This document shows positions 1 to 8,504 of a DNA stretch of 64,000 nt, piece by piece. The notes beneath the pieces are model-generated. The model searched no databases. It had not been told where the DNA came from and saw nothing but the letters and a program-made list of their open reading frames with translations. The stretch is from Pelomonas candidula (GTDB lineage: Bacteria > Pseudomonadota > Gammaproteobacteria > Burkholderiales > Burkholderiaceae_C). The stretch is taken from positions 248,001 to 312,000 of the forward strand of contig NZ_JBIGIC010000007.1 of NCBI RefSeq assembly GCF_043555985.1, written 5' to 3'. The number at the start of each line of letters is the position of its first letter. Position 1 is the stretch's first letter. Made by a program: the position numbers and the translations under genes.

Positions 1-1
1 G

Positions 2-970
2 GACGACTTCCTGACCCCCGAGTCCAGCCGCCGGGTGCGCGAGGTGCACCGCCCCGCGCTGTGGCGCCTTGGCCATGTCGACGACTGCGCCGTGCAGCTG
101 ATCTGCGCCGACGGCCGGCTGCGTGACGTGCTGGTCTCGGCCGTGGCCGAGTACGACGCGCAGGGCCGGCCGCTGCGTGCGCAGGCGCTGGTGGATGACA
201 TCACCGAGGACCTCAAGCGTCGCGCCCAGCTGGCCCAGGAGCAGCAGATGCGCCGCCAGACCGAGCGCCACGTGCAGGAGCTGGATCAGCTGCTTCGCGA
301 GCGCTCCGAAATGCTGGACGTGCTGGCCCACGAGGTGCGCCAGCCGCTCAACAACGCCAGCGCCGCGTTGCAGAGCGCCGCGGGCAGCCTGGCCGGTCGC
401 GGTGAGCGCCAGGCCCAGGAGCGGCTGATGCGCGCCCAGGCCGTGCTGGGGCAGGTGCTGGCCGGCGTCGACAACACGCTGGCCGCGGCCACGCTGCTGG
501 CTGGTGGCGGGCGCATCGCGCGGCTGGACACCGACATCGACACGCTGATCGCCGTCACCATCGCCGACCTGCCGCGCGAGCAGCGCGACCGCGTCGTCGT
601 GCACCGCCACACCGCCACGCGCACGGCGCTGATGGACATGAGCCTGATGCGGCTGGCGCTGCGCAACCTGCTGTCCAACGCGCTCAAGTACGCACCCGGC
701 GTCAGCCCGGTCGCGCTGCACGTGATGGACTTCGACGAACCGGCCGCGCTGCAGTTCGAGGTCGCCGACGCCGGCCCCGGCATCCCGCGCGAGCTGCTGC
801 CGCGGCTGTTCACGCGCGGCGCGCGCGGCGTCGGCGGCACGGAATCGGCCCACGGCCTGGGCCTGTACATCGTGCGCCGCGTGATGGACTTGCACGGCGG
901 CACGGCCGAGCTGCTGCGCACCGGGCCGCTGGGCACGGTGATGCGGCTTACCTTGCCTCAGGCTGGCTGA
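2..970 (+). CDS. PAS sensor histidine kinase, 5' end outside the window
   Basis: The reading frame is open to the left edge, so only the last 322 residues are visible; an internal GTG at 35 is not the real start. The visible part begins inside a PAS/PAC region ending in LVDDITEDLKRRAQL, followed by a coiled-coil linker. Next comes a HisKA dimerisation domain with the phospho-acceptor His at base 329 (LAHEVRQPL), then an HATPase domain with N-box NLLSNALKYAP, G1 box DAGPGIP and G2 box GLGLYIVRR. The protein ends right after the ATPase domain, so it is a simple kinase without a receiver. A diguanylate cyclase gene follows 57 bp downstream on the same strand. The signal and partner regulator cannot be read from the sequence. 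Confidence 0.93.
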   Translation, partial: DDFLTPESSRRVREVHRPALWRLGHVDDCAVQLICADGRLRDVLVSAVAEYDAQGRPLRAQALVDDITEDLKRRAQLAQEQQMRRQTERHVQELDQLLRERSEMLDVLAHEVRQPLNNASAALQSAAGSLAGRGERQAQERLMRAQAVLGQVLAGVDNTLAAATLLAGGGRIARLDTDIDTLIAVTIADLPREQRDRVVVHRHTATRTALMDMSLMRLALRNLLSNALKYAPGVSPVALHVMDFDEPAALQFEVADAGPGIPRELLPRLFTRGARGVGGTESAHGLGLYIVRRVMDLHGGTAELLRTGPLGTVMRLTLPQAG

Positions 971-1027
971 GCCCCCCTTGTCCTTTATTTAGACTGGGCG
1001 CCTCCCGGCCACGCTCCTGTTACCGAG

Positions 1028-2764
1028 ATGCCCGACGCCCCCGAACGCTCCACACCCGTCCACCGCCTGCCCAGCCTGCGTGGCCAGCTCAGCCTGGTGC
1101 TGGGGGGCCTGGCCCTCGCCATCCTGGCGGCGGTGGGAGGGTATCTAGGCAGCGTCGCCACGCAGGAGCTCTACACCGCCCAGCAGGTCGTCGTGCGCTC
1201 GACGGCACAGTTCGCCGCCGAGCTGCTGGCCGCGCAGTTGCGCGACCGTGAGCGCGAGATCGAGCTGTTGAGCCTGGCTCCCCACATGGTGGAGGGGGCG
1301 CTGGATTCGCAGCGTGTGCGCGACTCGCTGGATCGCCGCGCGGCCTTGCACGACGAGTTCGCCTGGCTGGGCGTGGCGTCGCCGGACGGCACGGTGCTGC
1401 AGGCCACCGGCGGCATGCTGGCCGGCCGCTCTGTCGCCCAGCGTGAGTGGTTCGTCGCCGCGCGCGAGCGCGTCTACGTGGGCGACGTGCACGAGGCCAA
1501 GCTGCTGGCCACGATGCTGCCGGCCCAGCCCAATGGCGAGCCGACGCGCTTCATCGACTTCGCCGCCCCCATCCGCGATGCCGAGGGCCGGCTGCGCGGC
1601 GTCGTCGCCGCGCACGCGCACTGGCGCTGGGTCACCGGCCTCGTCGAGGGAGTGGCGCGCCGCCAGAGCCCTGGCGCCGGCATCGACGCCCTCATCATCG
1701 ACGGCCAGGGCCGGGTGCTCTACCCCGAGGCGATGAAGGTCGCCCAGGCCAACGGTGCCGACGTGCTGCCCAAGGTCGCCGGCGGCCGGTTCGAGGGGGA
1801 GCTGGGCTTCGATGGCAAGACCTACCTGACGAGCGAGGCGCCGCTGCAGGTGAGCACCAATGCCGGGTTGGGCTGGCGCATCGTTGCGCGCCAGCCGCTG
1901 GACATGGCGTTGCGCCCGGTGCGGGACCTGACGCGCGAGCTGGTGTTGTTGGGGGTGCTGGCCGCCGCCGTGCTGTCGTTCGCCGCGCTGCTGCTGGCGC
2001 GGCGCATCAGCCGCCCGGTGGAGCAACTGGCGCGCGTGGCGGCGCGCGTCGAGGCCGAGCGCCGCATCCCCGATTTTCCCGACCGGCCCGGCGCCCGGGA
2101 GCTGGGCCGCCTCAGCGAGGCGATGCAGTCGATGGCGCGCTCACTGCTGTCCACCGAGCAGGAGCTGCAGCAGGCCAACGCGACGCTGGAGGCCCAGGTG
2201 CAGCAGCGCACGGCCGAGCTGCAGGCGGCCAACGCGGCGCTGGAGCACCTGGCCACGCGCGACCCGCTGACCGGTCTGCACAACCGCCGCAGTCTGGATG
2301 CGCGCCTGGCCGAGGCGCAGGCGCTGGACCGACGCTACGCTGTCTCCAACGGCCGTGTGCACGGCCTGCTGCTGGTGGACGCGGACCACTTCAAGCGCGT
2401 CAACGACCAGTTCGGCCACCCGGTTGGCGACGCCGTGCTGCGCCAGCTTGCGACCCTGTTGCAGGCGTCGATCCGCGTCACCGACATGGCAGCGCGCTTC
2501 GGTGGCGAGGAGTTCGCCGTGCTGTTGCCCGAGCTGGCGGGGCCTCAGGAAGCCGTCATGGCAGCCGAAAAGATCCGCACCGCTGTCGAGGCGGCGGTCT
2601 TCCCTGGGGTCGGCAAGCTGACGATCAGCGTCGGCGTCAGCCTGGCCTCGCCGGACGACGTGGACGTGCGGCCGCTGATCGACCGAGCCGACGCGGCGCT
2701 GTACGAAGCCAAGCGCGGCGGCCGCAATGCCGTCGTGCTGAAGGCTGCCGACGCCGTGGCGTAG
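1028..2764 (+). CDS. Membrane diguanylate cyclase (Cache-like sensor, HAMP, GGDEF)
   Basis: 578 aa. Predicted to make c-di-GMP from two GTP. A transmembrane helix lies near residues 25-45, followed by an extracytoplasmic Cache-like sensor of about 250 residues. A second helix (around 305-325) is followed by a HAMP region starting ARRISRPVEQLARVAARVE, a coiled coil, and a GGDEF domain opened by DPLTGLHNRR. The catalytic signature is GGEEF at residues 492-496. The inhibitory site RVTD sits exactly five residues upstream, so product feedback is likely. All hallmark residues are intact. The gene ends shortly before the chemotaxis operon on the same strand, but a gap of about 180 bp argues for separate transcription. 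Confidence 0.93.
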   Translation: MPDAPERSTPVHRLPSLRGQLSLVLGGLALAILAAVGGYLGSVATQELYTAQQVVVRSTAQFAAELLAAQLRDREREIELLSLAPHMVEGALDSQRVRDSLDRRAALHDEFAWLGVASPDGTVLQATGGMLAGRSVAQREWFVAARERVYVGDVHEAKLLATMLPAQPNGEPTRFIDFAAPIRDAEGRLRGVVAAHAHWRWVTGLVEGVARRQSPGAGIDALIIDGQGRVLYPEAMKVAQANGADVLPKVAGGRFEGELGFDGKTYLTSEAPLQVSTNAGLGWRIVARQPLDMALRPVRDLTRELVLLGVLAAAVLSFAALLLARRISRPVEQLARVAARVEAERRIPDFPDRPGARELGRLSEAMQSMARSLLSTEQELQQANATLEAQVQQRTAELQAANAALEHLATRDPLTGLHNRRSLDARLAEAQALDRRYAVSNGRVHGLLLVDADHFKRVNDQFGHPVGDAVLRQLATLLQASIRVTDMAARFGGEEFAVLLPELAGPQEAVMAAEKIRTAVEAAVFPGVGKLTISVGVSLASPDDVDVRPLIDRADAALYEAKRGGRNAVVLKAADAVA

Positions 2765-2947
2765 TTCACGGTTGCCACCGCGCCGCCGCAAGTCCGGCGG
2801 CGGTCTGGAGGCACCCCGACACCGGCGATCAAGAACTCCCCGCATCGTTCAGGGGGGGTGAAACCTAGGCTAGCGGCATGTTGATTGCATCCGCTCCCGC
2901 CTCGCTCTCCGGTGCTTGCAGCACCGGCGGGCGTCGCGCCGCACGCC

Positions 2948-3319
2948 ATGGCTAAGACCATCCTCATCGTCGACGACTCCAGTTCGCTGCGCACCGTCGT
3001 CAAGATGGCCCTGAACCGCGCCGGCTACGACGTTCTCGAAGCCGCCGACGGCGAAGAGGCGCTGGCCAGGCTGGAGAACACGGCCAAGGTCCACCTCATC
3101 GTCAGCGACGTGAACATGCCGCGCATGGACGGCATCACGCTGGTGACCCACGTCAAGCAGCATGCCCGCCACCGGTTCACGCCGGTCATCATGCTGACGA
3201 CCGAAGGCCAGGACGAGAAGAAGCAGGCCGGCAAGGCTGCCGGCGCCCGCGCCTGGATCGTCAAGCCCTTCAACCCGCCGCAGCTGCTCGACGCGGTTGC
3301 CAAGCTCATCCTGCCCTGA
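2948..3319 (+). CDS. Single-domain CheY-like response regulator
   Basis: 123 aa, a lone receiver domain. The acidic pocket is in TILIVDDSSS, the phospho-acceptor Asp is in IVSDVNMPRMDG, the Thr switch is in IMLTTEGQ and the Lys is in WIVKPFNPPQ. It should take phosphate from CheA, encoded two genes downstream, and act as the output or phosphate sink of the pathway. The ATG at 2948 is chosen because it starts directly at the first beta strand; a TTG 63 bases upstream would add a tail untypical of the family. It is the first gene of the chemotaxis operon, followed after 11 bp by the STAS gene. Confidence 0.93.
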   Translation: MAKTILIVDDSSSLRTVVKMALNRAGYDVLEAADGEEALARLENTAKVHLIVSDVNMPRMDGITLVTHVKQHARHRFTPVIMLTTEGQDEKKQAGKAAGARAWIVKPFNPPQLLDAVAKLILP

Positions 3320-3330
3320 GGAGACGCGCA

Positions 3331-3633
3331 ATGGACGGCACGACATCCTGGGGCAGCCTGCCCGTCGAGGTGGGCATCTACACGGCCGCCGAGCTGCGCA
3401 CGCAGTGGCTGGCGCAGCTGGACCAGCCGCACGAGGGCGGCCACGTCGAGCTGGACGGCTCGGCCGTCGAACAGTTCGATGCCGCCGGCGCCCAGGGGCT
3501 GCTGGCCCTGGCCCACTCGCTGAGTGCGCGCGGCCAGGAACTTCATCTGACCCATGCCAGCCACACGCTGGCCGATGGCTGCCGCGTGCTGGGCCTGGCC
3601 GGGCTGCTGGGCACGCGGGAGGCGCGATCATGA
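3331..3633 (+). CDS. STAS-domain protein in the chemotaxis operon
   Basis: 100 aa, a single STAS-type domain of the anti-sigma-factor-antagonist/MlaB group. The recognisable core is HVELDGSAVEQFDAAGAQGLLAL, where the position after VEQ corresponds to the phosphorylatable Ser/Thr of SpoIIAA-like proteins but is Phe-Asp here. Regulation by phosphorylation is therefore not supported. A good ribosome site (gaggag) lies 8 bases before the ATG. The stop overlaps the cheA start (ATGA at 3630-3633), which indicates translational coupling. STAS proteins next to CheA occur in some non-flagellar chemotaxis-type systems; its partner here is unknown. Confidence 0.85.
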   Translation: MDGTTSWGSLPVEVGIYTAAELRTQWLAQLDQPHEGGHVELDGSAVEQFDAAGAQGLLALAHSLSARGQELHLTHASHTLADGCRVLGLAGLLGTREARS

Positions 3634-5783
3634 GTGACGACGATCGCGACTTCATCGCCGCGGCGCTGCCGGTCTTCATCAGCGAGGCCGAGGAGCAGGT
3701 CGAGCGGCTGGAGCACTTGCTGCTGGAACTGGAAGCCTCGCCCGGCGACCGTGACCTGCTGGACGCGCTGTTCCGCTGCGCCCACACCGTCAAGGGCTCG
3801 GCGGGCGTGTTCGGGCTGGACACGCTGGTCGGCTTCACGCATCACGTCGAGACGCTGCTGGACCAGGTCCGCGAAGGCCGCCGCGCGCTGGACGCCAGCG
3901 TCAGCACGCTGCTGCTGCTGTGCAACGACCAGCTGCGCCGCCTCATCGGCGCCGCGCGCAACGGCACGGGCGACGACCCCGAGGGGGCGCCCGCGCGCGA
4001 CGCGCTGGAGCTGCGCCTGCGCGCCGCCTGCAACGCCGAGCCGCCGCCGGCACCCGTGTCGCTGACGCCGGCCGGCGAACGCCTCTGGCACATCTGGGTG
4101 CGCTTCGGCGCCGACACCTTCCGCAACGGCATGGACCCGCTGGCGCTGCTGAACTATCTGCAGGGCATGGGCCGGCTGGAGCACGTCGTCTGCGATCACG
4201 CGGCCGTGCCCGACCTGGCGACGCTGGACGCCGAAACCTGCTGCCTGGCCTTCGAGTTCGGCCTGCGCACGGCGGCGAGCCGCGAAGAGATCGAGGGCGC
4301 GTTCAGCTTCGTCCGCGAGGACTGCGAGCTGCACCTTGTCGAGCCCGATGCCGGCCCCGAGCAGTTCGTCGCGTTGATCCAGTCGCTGCCGCAGCACCCG
4401 CGGCTGGGCGACATCCTCGTGTCCGCCGGCGCCATCAGTCAGGCCCAGCTGCACGCCGCGCTGGCCGATCAGGAGCGCAGCCGCACCGTCGGCGCCCCTG
4501 CCGCGCCGCTGGGCGAGATCCTGCGGCAGAAGTCTGGCGTGCCAGCCGCCGTCGTCGACGCCGCACTGCAGCGCCAGGCCAAGGCCGAGGGGGGCGAGGA
4601 CCGCTTCATCCGCGTGCACGCCGACCGGCTGGACGCCGTCATCAACCTGCTGGGCGAGCTGGTCATCGCCGGCGCTGGCGCCGCCGAGCTGGCGCGCCTG
4701 AGCCGCCAGCCCCACCTCGTGCAGGCCAATGACCAGATCGGCGGCCTCATCGAGGAGATCCGCAACGCCACGCTGCAACTGCGCATGGTGCCCATCGGCG
4801 AATCGTTCTCGCGCTTCCGCCGCGTCGTGCGCGACACGGCGGCCGAGCTGGGCAAGGAAGTCGCGCTGGAGATCCAGGGCGGCGAGACCGAGCTGGACAA
4901 GTCCATGGTCGAGCGCATCGCCGACCCGCTGATGCACCTCGTGCGCAATGCGCTGGACCACGGCCTGGAGACGGCGCCGCAGCGCGTGGCCGCCGGCAAG
5001 CCGGCCCAGGGGCGCCTGGTGCTGTCGGCCTGCCACGACGGCGGCAGCATCCTGATCCGCATCGACGACGACGGCCGTGGCATCGACCGCGAGCGCGTGC
5101 TGCAGCGGGCCTGGGACAAGGGCCTGGTGGAGCAGGGCGTCGTGCCGGCCGATGCCGACGTCCTGAACCTCATCTTCGAGCCCGGCTTCTCGACGGCCGA
5201 GAAGATCACCAACCTCAGCGGCCGCGGCGTCGGCATGGACGTCGTGCGCCGCAACATCGAGGCGCTGCGCGGCAGCGTCACGATCAGCAGCGAGGTCGGT
5301 ACCGGCACCCGCATCGAGATCCGCCTGCCGCTGACGCTGGCCATCATCGACGGCTTCCTCGTCGGTGTCGGTGCGTCGCGCTTCATCTTCCCGCTGGACG
5401 CGGTCGTCGAGGTCATCGAAGGCCGCGGCGCCGAGGCGTCCATGCAGCCCGACGGCTGCGGCGTGCTGGCTTTGCGTGGGCAGCCGCTGCCGGTGCTGAG
5501 CCTGCGCACCGCGTACGAGCTGGACGACACGCCCGCGCCGGCGCGCTCCAGCGTCGTCGTCGTGCAGTCCGGCGCGCGCCGCTACGGCGTGCTCGTCGAC
5601 GCGCTGCTGGGCCAGCACCAGACCGTCATCAAGCCGCTGGGCCGCATGTTGCGCACGCTGCGCGGCATGTCGGGCTCCACCATCCTCGGCAACGGCGAGG
5701 TGGCGCTGATCTTCGACCCCGAGGCGCTGCGCCGCTTCGCCGAGCAACCCGCCCAGCGCACGCCCGCGCTGGCCGCCCGCTGA
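3630..5783 (+). CDS. cheA: Chemotaxis histidine kinase CheA with MshEN-like insert
   Basis: 717 aa. Receptor-coupled kinase that phosphorylates the CheY-like protein and CheB. In order: HPt domain with acceptor His52 (AHTVKGSAG); a middle region of about 120 residues (roughly 145-250); a tandem motif at 258-281 and about 293-316; H-kinase dimerisation domain (RLDAVINLLGELVIAGA); HATPase domain (LVRNALDHGLE, DDDGRGID, GRGVGMDVV); and a C-terminal CheW-like domain. The first tandem motif, starting RLGDILVSAG, matches the RLGxxLxxxGxxxxxxLxxxLxxQ pattern of c-di-GMP-binding MshEN domains; the second (LGEILRQKSG) is looser. The usual CheY-binding P2 domain is not evident. The start overlaps the STAS stop. 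The MshEN reading is inference; the rest is firm. Confidence 0.97.
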   Translation: MSDDDRDFIAAALPVFISEAEEQVERLEHLLLELEASPGDRDLLDALFRCAHTVKGSAGVFGLDTLVGFTHHVETLLDQVREGRRALDASVSTLLLLCNDQLRRLIGAARNGTGDDPEGAPARDALELRLRAACNAEPPPAPVSLTPAGERLWHIWVRFGADTFRNGMDPLALLNYLQGMGRLEHVVCDHAAVPDLATLDAETCCLAFEFGLRTAASREEIEGAFSFVREDCELHLVEPDAGPEQFVALIQSLPQHPRLGDILVSAGAISQAQLHAALADQERSRTVGAPAAPLGEILRQKSGVPAAVVDAALQRQAKAEGGEDRFIRVHADRLDAVINLLGELVIAGAGAAELARLSRQPHLVQANDQIGGLIEEIRNATLQLRMVPIGESFSRFRRVVRDTAAELGKEVALEIQGGETELDKSMVERIADPLMHLVRNALDHGLETAPQRVAAGKPAQGRLVLSACHDGGSILIRIDDDGRGIDRERVLQRAWDKGLVEQGVVPADADVLNLIFEPGFSTAEKITNLSGRGVGMDVVRRNIEALRGSVTISSEVGTGTRIEIRLPLTLAIIDGFLVGVGASRFIFPLDAVVEVIEGRGAEASMQPDGCGVLALRGQPLPVLSLRTAYELDDTPAPARSSVVVVQSGARRYGVLVDALLGQHQTVIKPLGRMLRTLRGMSGSTILGNGEVALIFDPEALRRFAEQPAQRTPALAAR

Positions 5784-5816
5784 TCCCGCCCATATCCATA
5801 TCAGAGAGGACCCACC

Positions 5817-7982
5817 ATGACCGCAAGCACCCCCTCCTGGCTCGCCCGACTCGTCGCCGGCACGGCACTTCGCGAGGCCGACGACCGGCTGCAGCAACAG
5901 CAGCAGGCCTGCGCCGCGCTGGAGGCGGAGCTGGCCGCGGCACGGTCCAGGCTCAAGGTCACCGAGGCCGAGCTGAAGGTGCGCAGCGACATCATGGACA
6001 TGACCAGCATCGTCTCGGAGGCCGACAAGAAGGGTGACATCGTCACCGTCAACGACAAGTTCATCGAGGTGTCCAAGTACGCACGCCACGAGCTGATCGG
6101 CCACCCGCACAGCACGACGCGCCACCCCGACATGCCCAAGGACGTGTTCAAGCAGCTGTGGGGCACGATCGGTCGCGGCGAGATGTTCCGCGGCATCATC
6201 AAGAACCGCGCCAAGGACGGCACGCCCTACTACGTCGACGCCGTCATCGCCCCCATCCTGGGCGACAACGGCAAGCCCGAGAAATACCTTGGCGTCCGCT
6301 ACGACATCACGGCCACCGAGATCGAGCGGCAGAACATGCGCGGCGTGCTGGCGGCCATCAACCGGTCCTATGCCTACATCGAGTTCGATCTGGCCGGCCA
6401 GGTGCTGAGCGCCAACCCGAACTTCCTGGCGGTGCTCGGCTATTCGCTGGACGAGGTCGTCGGCCGCCACCATCGCCAGTTCGTCGAGGCGGGCTACGCC
6501 AACAGTGGCGATTACGCGCAATTCTGGCGCGACCTCAATGCCGGCAAGCCACAGAGCGGCGTCTTCAAGCGCCGTCACAAGAGCGGCCAGGACGTCTGGA
6601 TTCAGGCCGTCTACGCGCCAGTGGCCGACGAGACCGGCCGCGTCATCAAGATCGTCAAGATCGCCACGGACATCACCGCCCAGGTGCAGGCTTCGCAGAT
6701 GCTGGAGCAGGCCGTCGAGCAGGCCCAGCAGGTCGCCTCCGCCGGCCGCCGCGGCGACCTGTCGCAGCGCATCCCGCTGGAAGGCAAGAGCGGCCCGATC
6801 CTGGCGCTGTGCGAGGGCGTCAACACGCTGATGGAGACCACCTCGGTCATCTTCGCCGACGTCGGCCGGGTCTTCGGTGCGCTGGCTGCGGGCGACCTGT
6901 CCCAGCGCATCACCGACCACTACGACGGCGTGTTCGGCCAGGTCAGGAACGACGCCAACGCCACGTCCGACGCGCTGGCGGCCATCATCGACGACATCGG
7001 ACGCGTCTTCGGCGGCCTGGCCAGCGGCGATCTGGGCCAGCGCATCGACCGCCCCGTGCAGGGCGTGTTCGAGCAGGTCAGGAACGACGCCAACAGCACC
7101 TGCGAGAAGCTGGCCGGCATCATCGAGGAGGTGCGTGCCGCCGCCGACGCGCTGACCGGCGCAGCCAACCAGGTCAGCGCCACGGCGCAGAGCCTGTCGC
7201 AGTCCGCCAGCGAGCAGGCCTCGTCGGTGGAGGAGACGACGGCGTCCATCGAGCTGATGTCCGCCTCCATCTCGCAGAACAGCGACAACGCCAAGGTCAC
7301 CGACAGCATGGCCTCCAAGGCCAGCCGCGAGGCCGGTGATGGCGGCACGGCCGTCACGCTGACGGTGACGGCGATGAAGCAGATCGCGCAGAAGATCAGC
7401 ATCGTCGACGACATCGCCTACCAGACCAACCTGCTGGCGCTGAACGCGGCCATCGAAGCGGCGCGTGCTGGCGAGCACGGCAAGGGCTTCGCGGTGGTGG
7501 CGGCCGAGGTGCGCAAGCTGGCCGAGCGCAGCCAGGAGGCCGCCAAGGAGATCGGCGACCTGGCCGGCAACAGCGTCGACACGGCCGAACGTGCCGGCAA
7601 GCTGCTGGGCGAGATCGTGCCTTCCATCCAGCGCACCAGCGAGCTGGTGCAGGAGATCGCCGCAGCCTCGCAGGAACAGAGCGAGTCGGTCAGCCAGATC
7701 GGCAGCGCGATGAACCAGCTCAGCAAGGCGACGCAGCAGAACGCGTCGGCATCGGAGGAGCTGGCGGCCACGTCGGAGGAGCTCTCCGGCCAGGCCGAGC
7801 AGCTGCAGCAGTCGGTGGCCTTCTTCGATATCGGCGGCCACGATGGCGGCCAACGCCGGCGCGCCGAGGTCAGCGACCTGGCCGCGCGCCGCGCCACGCC
7901 GCGTGGCGTGGCAGCCGTGCCGGCCCGCGCGACCCGGCCGGGCTCGGCCACCGGCACGCACGGCAACTTCCGACCCTTCTGA
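5817..7982 (+). CDS. Soluble methyl-accepting chemotaxis protein with two PAS domains
   Basis: 721 aa, with no transmembrane helix, so cytoplasmic. A short coiled coil (residues 20-60) precedes two PAS domains (about 65-170 and 180-290). The first resembles the Aer type (SKYARHELIGHPHSTTRHPDM), so a flavin or redox signal is possible. Then come three HAMP-like repeats, the last two being a 45-residue tandem duplication (GDLSQRI and GDLGQRI units). The signalling hairpin tip is NLLALNAAIEAARAGEHGKG, where CheA and CheW bind. The last 40 residues are Arg/Ala-rich and lack the CheR-tethering pentapeptide of E. coli receptors. It lies between cheA and cheW and is the presumed dedicated receptor. 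Confidence 0.95.
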   Translation: MTASTPSWLARLVAGTALREADDRLQQQQQACAALEAELAAARSRLKVTEAELKVRSDIMDMTSIVSEADKKGDIVTVNDKFIEVSKYARHELIGHPHSTTRHPDMPKDVFKQLWGTIGRGEMFRGIIKNRAKDGTPYYVDAVIAPILGDNGKPEKYLGVRYDITATEIERQNMRGVLAAINRSYAYIEFDLAGQVLSANPNFLAVLGYSLDEVVGRHHRQFVEAGYANSGDYAQFWRDLNAGKPQSGVFKRRHKSGQDVWIQAVYAPVADETGRVIKIVKIATDITAQVQASQMLEQAVEQAQQVASAGRRGDLSQRIPLEGKSGPILALCEGVNTLMETTSVIFADVGRVFGALAAGDLSQRITDHYDGVFGQVRNDANATSDALAAIIDDIGRVFGGLASGDLGQRIDRPVQGVFEQVRNDANSTCEKLAGIIEEVRAAADALTGAANQVSATAQSLSQSASEQASSVEETTASIELMSASISQNSDNAKVTDSMASKASREAGDGGTAVTLTVTAMKQIAQKISIVDDIAYQTNLLALNAAIEAARAGEHGKGFAVVAAEVRKLAERSQEAAKEIGDLAGNSVDTAERAGKLLGEIVPSIQRTSELVQEIAAASQEQSESVSQIGSAMNQLSKATQQNASASEELAATSEELSGQAEQLQQSVAFFDIGGHDGGQRRRAEVSDLAARRATPRGVAAVPARATRPGSATGTHGNFRPF

Positions 7983-7998
7983 CCCCCGGGAGCTGTTC

Positions 7999-8490
7999 AT
8001 GACGACGACGCCCGGAACCCAGTACCTCAGCTTCTCGCTCGGGGACGAGGTGTTCGCGATGGACATCCGCACCGTGCGCGAGATCATCCAGCACGGCAGC
8101 ATCACGTCGGTGCCGCTGATGCCGGACTTCGTGCGCGGCATCATCAACCTGCGCGGTGCCGTCGTGCCGGTCATCGACCTGCACGCCCGCTTCGGCCGCG
8201 GCGCCGGGCGCATCGGCAAGAAGAGCTGCATCGTCATCTTCGACGCCAGCCGCCAGGGCGAGAAGGCCGAACTCGGCCTGCTGGTGGACGCGGTCAGCGA
8301 GGTCGTCGAGATTCCCGATGCGCAGATCGAGCCGGTGCCCGAGTTCGGTACCTCGGTGCGGCGCGATTTCATCCGTGGCATCGGCAAGCTGGCCGGCCGC
8401 TTCGTCATCCTGCTGGAGCCCGACCAGGCCTTCGACATCGATGAGATGACGCGGCTGTGCGAGGCGCCGCGCGAGCTGCTCGCGGCCTGA
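7999..8490 (+). CDS. cheW: CheW coupling protein
   Basis: 163 aa, one CheW/SH3-like domain spanning almost the whole chain. It starts YLSFSLGDEVFAMDIRTVREI and has the conserved GIINLRGAVVPVIDLHARFG segment. It links the PAS receptor to CheA in the signalling array. The ATG at 7999 follows an SD-like ggag by 6 bases and lies 16 bp after the receptor stop, as expected in an operon. Length is normal for the family, and no extra domains are present. Confidence 0.96.
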   Translation: MTTTPGTQYLSFSLGDEVFAMDIRTVREIIQHGSITSVPLMPDFVRGIINLRGAVVPVIDLHARFGRGAGRIGKKSCIVIFDASRQGEKAELGLLVDAVSEVVEIPDAQIEPVPEFGTSVRRDFIRGIGKLAGRFVILLEPDQAFDIDEMTRLCEAPRELLAA

Positions 8491-8504
8491 CGGACTGACA
8501 AACG

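Noticed and set aside
2781..2802. Hairpin cgccgccg/cggcggcg after the diguanylate cyclase as a terminator
   Set aside because: The stem is possible but no T-tract follows, and such GC palindromes are common by chance here.
2765..2947. A flagellar sigma-28 promoter for the chemotaxis operon
   Set aside because: I found no match to the TAAAGTTT-N11-GCCGATAA type consensus in the gap, so no promoter is claimed.
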